The notes below the pieces were generated by a model. The model was not told where the DNA came from and did no database searches. It saw only the letters and a program-made list of their open reading frames with translations. The position numbers and the translations under genes were made by a program. This document shows, piece after piece, positions 1 through 4,955 of a stretch of DNA of 6,341 nt (positions within the stretch are counted from its first letter, which is position 1; each line of letters starts with the position of its first letter). The DNA comes from Alphaproteobacteria bacterium (GTDB taxonomy: Bacteria; Pseudomonadota; Alphaproteobacteria; Micropepsales; Micropepsaceae): contig JAEKMB010000313.1 in assembly GCA_019508105.1 (NCBI GenBank), positions 1-6,341 on the forward strand, in the 5' to 3' direction.

Positions 1-2525
1 CTGCGATAGCCATAGCCGCGCTCGGCCATGATGGTGCGGCCATCGTCCTCGCGAAAGCCGTCAATCTGGCGAAAGCCCAGTCTGAGACATAGGGTGCCTT
101 GCGCGTCACGCTCCAGGGTACAGTCCCAGTCGCTGAAGGCAGCATCCGGTGCCAGCACGGTCACTTTGCCATTCTCCCGCGCGCAGCGCACGATCTCGGC
201 CGGGGCGTAAAAACCCATGGGCTGGGAATTGAGCAACGCCGCGGCAAAGGCGGCCGGAAAGCGCCGCTTGAGCCAGGCGGAAACATAGACCAGCAGCGCG
301 AAGCTGGCGGCATGGCTTTCGGGAAAGCCGTAACTGCCGAAACCCTTGATCTGCTCGAAGCAGGATTCGGCAAACGCCTGGTCATAACCGCGTTCCACCA
401 TGCGGTCGATGAACTTGCGCTCGAAGGTGCCGATGGTCCCGACATGACGAAAAGTGGCCATGGCGCGACGCAGGCCATTGGCCTCATCGGGAGTGAATTT
501 GGCGGCGACAATGGCCAGCTTCATGGCCTGTTCCTGGAACAGAGGCACGCCCAGGGTCTTGTGCAGAACATCCCGCAGTTCATCCTGCCGGTGTTCAGGA
601 CCAGGCTTGGGATAATCGAACACCATGCCCGGCTTGTCGCGCTGCAGTTTGCGGCGCTTGAGATAGGGATGGACCATGCCGCCCTGGATCGGGCCGGGCC
701 GCACGATCGCCACTTCCACCACAAGGTCGTAGAATTTTTCCGGCTTGAGGCGGGGCAGCATGCTCATCTGGGCGCGGCTTTCCACCTGGAATACCCCGAT
801 GGTGTCGGCCCGTTGCAACATCTCATAGACGTAGGGCCGTTCCTTGGGAACGGTGGCCAGGGTGTATTTCGGCCTGGTGCCGCGTGAATGGGCATGGATC
901 AGATCGAAAGCGTTGCGGATGCAGGTCAGCATCCCCAGCGCCAGCACATCCACCTTCATGATGCGCAAGGTATCGAGATCATCCTTGTCCCATTCGATGA
1001 AACTGCGGTCGTCCATCGCGGCGGGACCGATCGGCACGATAGTGTCGAGATAATCCTCGGTCAGCACAAAGCCGCCGACATGCTGGGACAAATGGCGTGG
1101 AAAACCCGAAATCCTGCCGGCGAAATGCACCGCCCGTTCGACCGCCCTGTTGGCGAGGTCATAGCCGCCCTCCTGAACCTGATGCTCTTGCAGCTCGCCG
1201 CCATGATGACCCCAGACCGTATCGGCCAGCTTGCCGGTGACATCCTCAGTGAGGCCGAACACCTTGCCCACTTCGCGGATGGCGCTGCGCGAGCGGTAAC
1301 AGATCACGGTGGCGGTCAGGGCGGCGCGGCGGCGGCCATAGCGCTGGTAGATATATTGAATGACCTCCTCGCGCCGTTCATGCTCGAAATCCACGTCAAT
1401 GTCGGGCGGCTCCTTGCGTTCGGCGCTGAGGAAGCGTTCGAACAGCACATCGAAAGTGTTGGGATCCACCGCGGTGACGCCCAGCACATAACAGACCGCG
1501 GAATTGGCGGCCGAGCCGCGACCCTGACAGAGAATGCCCTTACCTTCGGCATAGCGCACAATGTCGTGCACGGTGAGGAAATAATGCGCGATTTCCTGTT
1601 TGGCGATGAAGCTCAGTTCTTTCACCGCCAGCCGCGCCACCTTGAAAGGCGTGCCTTGCGGATAGCGGCGCTTCAGGCCCGCCTTGGTGAGATCGCGCAA
1701 ATGACCGTCGGCAGTCTTGCCCGGCGGCACCGGCTCATGGGGATAATTCTGCTTCAGCATGTCCAGGGTGAAGTGGATACAGGCAGTGAAGCGGCCGGTT
1801 TGGGCAATGGCGTCCGGGCAGGCTTGAAACAGGCGGGCCATTTCGCCCGCAGGTTTCAGGTGACGTTCAGCATTGGCCTCCAGCCTTTTGCCGGCGTCCT
1901 GCAAGGTGACATGCTCGCGAATGCAGGTGACGATGTCCTGCAGTTCCCGCTGGTCGGCATGGTGATAGAGCGCGTCATTGACGGCGATCAGCGGCACCCG
2001 CGCGGTGCGCGCCAGGCGCTTGAGGTCGCGCAACCGGCGGCGGTCTTCGCCGGTATAGAGCATAGAGGCTGCCAGCCATGTCCCCGGCCCCAGCCGGGCA
2101 AGCAGGGGCGCGATGGTATCGGTGCCGGCCGGCGGCATGACGATCAAAAGCAAGCCTTCGCGATATTGCGGGTCAAGAAGGTCGGGGAGGGAAAGAAAAC
2201 ATTCGCCTTTGGGCGCGCGGGACTTGCCCAGGCTGAGAAGCCGGCAGAGGCGGCCATAGGCGGCACGGTCCTGCGGATAGGCGAGAATGTCCGGTGTGCC
2301 GTCGTGGAAGACCAGCCGGGCACCGACCAACAGGCGCGGGCGGGACGCGAGCTCCAGCTTGCTCCATTCCTCATAGGCGCGCACCACGCCGGCCAAGGTG
2401 TTGCGGTCGGCGATGCCGATGGCGGGATAACCAAGATGCGCGGCCTGGATGACGAAGTCGCCCGGATGCGAAGCGCCGCGCAAAAAGGAATAGTTGGTGG
2501 TGACGGCCAGCTCGGCATAGCTCAT
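1..2525 (-). CDS. dnaE2: Error-prone DNA polymerase III alpha subunit DnaE2 (ImuC), 3' end outside window
   Basis: This is the N-terminal 841 residues of a C-family polymerase that usually has about 1,050-1,100 residues, so roughly the last 220-250 (C-terminal OB-fold region) lie beyond position 1. The family performs error-prone translesion synthesis with ImuB after DNA damage. Translation from the ATG at 2525 is open throughout. Visible landmarks: degenerate PHP domain opening with NYSFLRGASHP (11-21); CQGRGSAANS (333-342); palm motif PDIDVDF (374-380) with catalytic D375 and D377; third catalytic aspartate D526 in MKVDVLALGML (523-533); VRPGPIQGG (608-616); helix-hairpin-helix region with IKGFGSYGFPESH (726-738). 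The motif-I histidines of the PHP metal site are absent (the segment reads AELAVTTNYS), so PHP nuclease activity is not expected; this is an inference. The start overlaps the imuB stop (ATGA), and AAGG lies 9 nt upstream. The polymerase active site looks intact, with no frameshift. The replicative DnaE1 is a paralogue, but the neighbours and the N-terminal signature fit DnaE2. Confidence 0.97.
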   Translation of the reverse strand, partial: MSYAELAVTTNYSFLRGASHPGDFVIQAAHLGYPAIGIADRNTLAGVVRAYEEWSKLELASRPRLLVGARLVFHDGTPDILAYPQDRAAYGRLCRLLSLGKSRAPKGECFLSLPDLLDPQYREGLLLIVMPPAGTDTIAPLLARLGPGTWLAASMLYTGEDRRRLRDLKRLARTARVPLIAVNDALYHHADQRELQDIVTCIREHVTLQDAGKRLEANAERHLKPAGEMARLFQACPDAIAQTGRFTACIHFTLDMLKQNYPHEPVPPGKTADGHLRDLTKAGLKRRYPQGTPFKVARLAVKELSFIAKQEIAHYFLTVHDIVRYAEGKGILCQGRGSAANSAVCYVLGVTAVDPNTFDVLFERFLSAERKEPPDIDVDFEHERREEVIQYIYQRYGRRRAALTATVICYRSRSAIREVGKVFGLTEDVTGKLADTVWGHHGGELQEHQVQEGGYDLANRAVERAVHFAGRISGFPRHLSQHVGGFVLTEDYLDTIVPIGPAAMDDRSFIEWDKDDLDTLRIMKVDVLALGMLTCIRNAFDLIHAHSRGTRPKYTLATVPKERPYVYEMLQRADTIGVFQVESRAQMSMLPRLKPEKFYDLVVEVAIVRPGPIQGGMVHPYLKRRKLQRDKPGMVFDYPKPGPEHRQDELRDVLHKTLGVPLFQEQAMKLAIVAAKFTPDEANGLRRAMATFRHVGTIGTFERKFIDRMVERGYDQAFAESCFEQIKGFGSYGFPESHAASFALLVYVSAWLKRRFPAAFAAALLNSQPMGFYAPAEIVRCARENGKVTVLAPDAAFSDWDCTLERDAQGTLCLRLGFRQIDGFREDDGRTIMAERGYGYR

Positions 2526-4054
2526 GCGAATATGCCTTGCAGGTACCAGCGCGGCGCCTGGCCGCCATAAAGCCCGTCGCGATAAAGCCAGAAGCGCTGG
2601 CCTTCGTCGGTCTCGACACGGAAGTAATCGCGTGTCAGTCCGGTGCTGCGCCACCACTCCATCGCAATGCGTTCTGGTCCTTCGGCGCGCACCACGTCAT
2701 GAAGGCATTGCCGCCAGCGGAAGCGGACAGGCGGGCCATCGGGTACCGAGGCCATGGCATGGATTTCTTCCGGCTTCTGCAACAGCCGCAGCGGCCGGCG
2801 CGGGGGATCGCCGGGAGTGCGCTTTACTGTCCAGTGTTCGGGGGCGAAATCGCGGTCCTGGGCCGGCACCGCGACACAAGCGGCTTCGGGAATGTGAGTG
2901 TCCTGGGGTATGAAACGCTGTACGCGGGTGTAGCCAAAACGCACCGCCAAGCGGTCCACCAGAAAAGCGATCTGGCAACGGGCATTCTCATCATGATCGA
3001 AGCTGATGGTGCCGGGCCTGGTCTCCTCCGCCAGCAAGGCTTCCAGCCGCACCAGGTCGAAGCCGAAGCCGGGATCCAGCGGATCGGCCAGGGCGTCCAG
3101 CTTCTGGTTCAGCAGCCGCATGATGATCTTGGGATCGCGCAAGGCTTCGCTTGTCCGAATTGCGATGCGCTCCACTTTGCCGTCGGCGCGGAAGAAGACC
3201 GCTTCCAGCACCCGCGCGCCGCGGCCTTCGCGCTCCAGAATTTCGCTTAAAGATTGCGCCAGCCCCAGCAGCGCCGTGGTGATGGCATCCTGGGTGACGA
3301 CGGGTTCGGCGAAATGCCGCTCGGCCATCAGGTCGGGCAGGGCGCGGCGGGGTGTCAGCGGCTGTTCTTCCGCCCCCAGCATCACCTTCAGGCGGGTGAC
3401 AAAGATTTTGCCCAGCCGCTCCGACAATTCGCTGGAAAGTCGCTCCGCCACCATCCTGACGGTCTTGAGCCCGGCATGACGCAAGGCGCGCAAGGCCTTG
3501 TCGTCGCAGTCCAACGCGGTGATGGGCAGCGGCGCTACCGCTGCAGCTTCGCCGCCCGCCGCTACGATCGTGGGATGAAACCGCGCCAGCGCGCGCGCCG
3601 CCAGCGAGGTGCCGGCGATGGCGCCGCGCACGGCAAAGCCCTGTTTGGCGATGCTGCCGGTGACATGCGCCAGCATCGCTGCCTCGCCGCCGAACAGATG
3701 CGCCGCGCCGGTAATGTCCAGAAACAGCCCGTCCGGCGCATCCAAACTCACCAAGGGCGTGAAGCGGTCGCACCAGTCGGCAATGGCCTCCAGCAGTGCG
3801 GCATCGGCTTTTTCGTCGCACCGAACGATGGTCAGGGGCTGCACCATGGCGCGGGCATTGGCCAGGGGCTGGCCTTTATAGAGTCCGAGTCTGGCCGCTC
3901 TTGCCTCCAGCGCATGAACATGGAGGGCGTTGCCGCTTTTTGCGCTGACAATCAGCGGCGCCTTAGACGGCGCGCCGTTGTTCCTGCGGGTAAGCCGGTC
4001 GGTCGGCAGGCGTGGCAGCCACAGCGCCAAGATCCGCCGTGTCGAAACAAGCAT
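2522..4054 (-). CDS. imuB: ImuB, catalytically inactive Y-family polymerase-like hub protein
   Basis: A 510-residue protein of the ImuB family (formerly annotated DinP-like), of normal length. In studied bacteria ImuB does not polymerise DNA; it links DnaE2, ImuA and the sliding clamp at lesions. The Y-family fold is readable: N-terminal strand ILALWLPRLPTDRL (8-21), palm segment SLDAPDGLFLDITGAAHLFG (103-122), a helix-hairpin-helix/thumb region near 180-235, little finger about 240-350, and the ImuB-specific C-terminal domain from RPLRLLQKPEE (420-430) to the closing PRWYLQGIFA (501-510). The metal-binding Asp of the first strand and the Asp-Glu pair of the SxDE motif are not conserved (LWLPRL and SLDAPDG instead), as expected for the family. 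I see no canonical QLxLF clamp motif after the little finger; the nearest is QIAFL (361-365). The ATG at 4054 is supported by GGAA 8 nt upstream and by the first beta strand starting at residue 8. The gene overlaps the end of imuA by 92 nt and the dnaE2 start by 4 nt. Confidence 0.96.
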   Translation of the reverse strand: MLVSTRRILALWLPRLPTDRLTRRNNGAPSKAPLIVSAKSGNALHVHALEARAARLGLYKGQPLANARAMVQPLTIVRCDEKADAALLEAIADWCDRFTPLVSLDAPDGLFLDITGAAHLFGGEAAMLAHVTGSIAKQGFAVRGAIAGTSLAARALARFHPTIVAAGGEAAAVAPLPITALDCDDKALRALRHAGLKTVRMVAERLSSELSERLGKIFVTRLKVMLGAEEQPLTPRRALPDLMAERHFAEPVVTQDAITTALLGLAQSLSEILEREGRGARVLEAVFFRADGKVERIAIRTSEALRDPKIIMRLLNQKLDALADPLDPGFGFDLVRLEALLAEETRPGTISFDHDENARCQIAFLVDRLAVRFGYTRVQRFIPQDTHIPEAACVAVPAQDRDFAPEHWTVKRTPGDPPRRPLRLLQKPEEIHAMASVPDGPPVRFRWRQCLHDVVRAEGPERIAMEWWRSTGLTRDYFRVETDEGQRFWLYRDGLYGGQAPRWYLQGIFA

Positions 4055-4712
4055 GTTCGGGATTCCATTGCATCAGAAAATGTCCCAGTCCGCCGGCGCG
4101 GTGGCGAACCAGTTGGGCATCGAAAACCGGATTGCCCCAGTCATCGTCATCGGCGTGCGATGGCGCGCTGCGCACTTGCCAGCGGGTCAAGGCGGCGCTG
4201 GGTTCGCACGCCGCGCCTTCGCGGAGCAGGATCACCGTCACCCCGCTTTCATTGGCCGCGAAAGCCAGTCTGCGGCTGGCCACCAGGTCCAGGCTTTTGG
4301 GCATGCCGCTTAATTCCAGCAGCAGCACGCCGACATGCGGGCAAGCCAGGATGTCGGCCGCCCCCGACAGGGCATCATCGGCCTTGCGAGCGCGCAGCTG
4401 GACCAATGCTCGCGGATCACCGCCCAGCTCCAAGAAGCCAGTGGGCGACAGCGCGCCATATTCCAGCGCTTCGTAATCGGGACGTACCCAGAAAAAAGGT
4501 TTTGCCCCCGCCATCCGCACCCCCAAGGCTGCGGCAAAACCTCCGCCGCTCCACCCTTTGGCAAACACCTCGTGCAGGCAGCCGGGCCTGAGGCCTCCGC
4601 CCAGAACCGCATCGGCCTGGGGATGACCCAGCGCCACCGGCTCCCGGTCGGAGGGAAGGCCGTAGCGCGACAAAAAATGGCGCAATTCCGCGATTTTTGC
4701 TGTGTTGTTCAT
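3963..4712 (-). CDS. imuA: ImuA, RecA-like accessory protein of the SOS mutagenesis cassette
   Basis: A 249-residue protein when started at the ATG at 4712. The family (older annotations: SulA-like or RecA-like) is a partner of ImuB and DnaE2 in damage-induced mutagenesis. Visible features: N-terminal helix AKIAELRHFLSRYG (5-18); the segment LGGGLRPGCLHEVF (37-50) typical of ImuA; WSGGGFAAALGVR (54-66) where RecA has its Walker A loop but with no GKT/S, so ATP hydrolysis is doubtful; a hydrophobic strand GVLLLELSGMPKSLDL (128-143) at the Walker B position; SRRLAFAANESGVTVILLR (146-164); and a polar tail. The reading frame continues upstream to an ATG at 4787, which would add 25 residues. I reject that start because the promoter and LexA box lie inside the extension and the extra residues look unlike the family. 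No Shine-Dalgarno precedes 4712 (the nearest GGAG is about 15 nt away). It is the first gene of the operon. Confidence 0.92.
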   Translation of the reverse strand: MNNTAKIAELRHFLSRYGLPSDREPVALGHPQADAVLGGGLRPGCLHEVFAKGWSGGGFAAALGVRMAGAKPFFWVRPDYEALEYGALSPTGFLELGGDPRALVQLRARKADDALSGAADILACPHVGVLLLELSGMPKSLDLVASRRLAFAANESGVTVILLREGAACEPSAALTRWQVRSAPSHADDDDWGNPVFDAQLVRHRAGGLGHFLMQWNPEHACFDTADLGAVAATPADRPAYPQEQRRAV

Positions 4713-4721
4713 GTTATGTTC
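4707..4721. promoter_or_regulatory. LexA operator (SOS box), GTTC-N7-GTTC
   Basis: The plus strand reads GTTC ATGTTAT GTTC, a perfect match to the alphaproteobacterial LexA direct repeat GTTC-N7-GTTC (GAAC-N7-GAAC in the direction of imuA). All eight fixed bases and the spacing match. It sits directly downstream of the predicted imuA -10 and includes the imuA start codon (4712-4710), so bound LexA would block transcription start. Its position in front of an imuA-imuB-dnaE2 operon, a standard LexA target in this class, makes the assignment strong. LexA binding itself is inferred. Confidence 0.92.
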
Positions 4722-4727
4722 TATAAT
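4722..4727 (+). promoter_or_regulatory. Possible plus-strand -10 box (TATAAT) facing gltB
   Basis: The plus strand has a perfect TATAAT here, overlapping the other strand's imuA -10 and the edge of the LexA box. The best upstream -35 is poor (TTGCTG at 4697-4702, 19-bp spacing, inside imuA). If used, it would start a gltB transcript with a leader of about 220 nt and place it partly under LexA. It may simply be the mirror of the imuA -10. Confidence 0.25.
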
Positions 4728-4750
4728 GCTCCAGCGCGTAAGGGAGTCAA
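4723..4750 (-). promoter_or_regulatory. Predicted sigma-70 promoter of the imuA-imuB-dnaE2 operon
   Basis: Read toward imuA, TTGACT (4750-4745, 5 of 6 to consensus) is followed after 16 bp by CATTAT (4728-4723, 4 of 6, keeping the key A and final T). Shifting the -10 by 1-3 bp gives ATTATA, TTATAG or TATAGA, so the exact hexamer is uncertain. The start point would fall near 4717-4715, inside the LexA box and only about 3-5 nt ahead of the imuA ATG, which predicts a leaderless or nearly leaderless mRNA. Confidence 0.7.
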
Positions 4751-4764
4751 GCCGAGGTATTTGT

Positions 4765-4779
4765 TGTGAATCATTCTCA
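4765..4779. promoter_or_regulatory. Fur-like 15-mer
   Basis: TGTGAATCATTCTCA, or TGAGAATGATTCACA on the other strand, matches the 7-1-7 Fur consensus TGATAATNATTATCA at 11 of the 14 defined positions. It lies 15 bp upstream of the imuA -35 and just upstream of the possible sigma-54 element facing gltB. GltB carries an iron-sulphur cluster, so iron control is conceivable, but a match of this quality in an AT-richer intergenic stretch can arise by chance. Confidence 0.25.
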
Positions 4780-4786
4780 ATTTGCA

Positions 4787-4801
4787 TGGCTGCTCATTTG
4801 C
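4787..4801 (+). promoter_or_regulatory. Candidate sigma-54 (-24/-12) promoter element for gltB
   Basis: The plus strand reads TGGC TGCTCAT TTGC. TGGC-N7-TTGC is exactly the core and spacing of the sigma-54 consensus TGGCACG-N4-TTGC; the ACG positions after TGGC do not match. It points toward gltB, a nitrogen-assimilation gene of the kind often under NtrC/RpoN control, and would start transcription near 4813, leaving a leader of about 140 nt. I did not recognise an NtrC enhancer site, which weakens the call. Confidence 0.35.
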
Positions 4802-4806
4802 CCTGT

Positions 4807-4840
4807 GCAACACTGACATGTTGCGCCGCAACTGGCGGCG
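4807..4840 (+). repeat. Overlapping inverted repeats able to form alternative hairpins
   Basis: Four segments can pair in competing ways: GCAAC (4807-4811), GTTGC (4820-4824), GCAAC (4828-4832), and CGCCGC (4824-4829) with GCGGCG (4835-4840). The pairings 4807-4811/4820-4824, 4820-4824/4828-4832 and 4824-4829/4835-4840 exclude one another. The last is a perfect 6-bp stem with an AACTG loop. No U-run follows, so this is not an intrinsic terminator. It lies between the divergent genes, upstream of gltB; no function is established. Confidence 0.3.
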
Positions 4841-4861
4841 TGTTTCGATGCTGGGTAATTC

Positions 4862-4867
4862 TATAAG
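4862..4867 (+). promoter_or_regulatory. Possible gltB -10 hexamer (TATAAG)
   Basis: TATAAG matches 5 of 6 bases of the -10 consensus on the strand of gltB and would start transcription near 4874, about 80 nt ahead of the gene. At 16-18 bp spacing no convincing -35 is present (GTGTTT is the best seen). It is an alternative to the sigma-54-like element. Confidence 0.25.
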
Positions 4868-4889
4868 AAGCGAACGTTTCCCTGGCTTT

Positions 4890-4912
4890 CCCCATTCTTC
4901 CTTTTGAAGGGG
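4890..4912 (+). other. Short hairpin in the gltB leader
   Basis: CCCC (4890-4893), a bulged A, then TTC (4895-4897) can pair with GAA (4906-4908) and GGGG (4909-4912) around an 8-nt pyrimidine loop. It ends about 44 nt before the chosen gltB start and is not followed by a U-run. The role, if any, is unknown. Confidence 0.2.
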
Positions 4913-4955
4913 CGAGGGCGGGGAGACTGTGTCCGCTTGTATGGTTGGGGTTGAA

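Noticed and set aside
99..887. 262-codon plus-strand open frame antisense to dnaE2
   Set aside because: Same register as the previous shadow frame and broken only by one TGA opposite a serine codon of dnaE2; no independent support.
888..2570. 560-codon open frame on the plus strand, antisense to dnaE2
   Set aside because: It is codon-register complementary to dnaE2, where stops would need TTA, CTA or TCA sense codons, which are rare in GC-rich genes. The product resembles no family I recognise and dnaE2 is clearly coding.
3254..4591. 445-codon plus-strand open frame antisense to imuB and imuA
   Set aside because: Arginine- and glutamine-rich low-complexity product typical of GC-rich antisense frames; both minus-strand genes have clear family motifs.
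4713..4787. Upstream in-frame ATG (4787) extending ImuA by 25 residues
   Set aside because: The extension contains the TTGACT promoter element and overlaps the LexA box, and the peptide does not look like the start of ImuA proteins.
4890..4912. Intrinsic terminator between imuA and gltB
   Set aside because: The hairpin is short and bulged with no following U-run, and neither divergent gene ends here.
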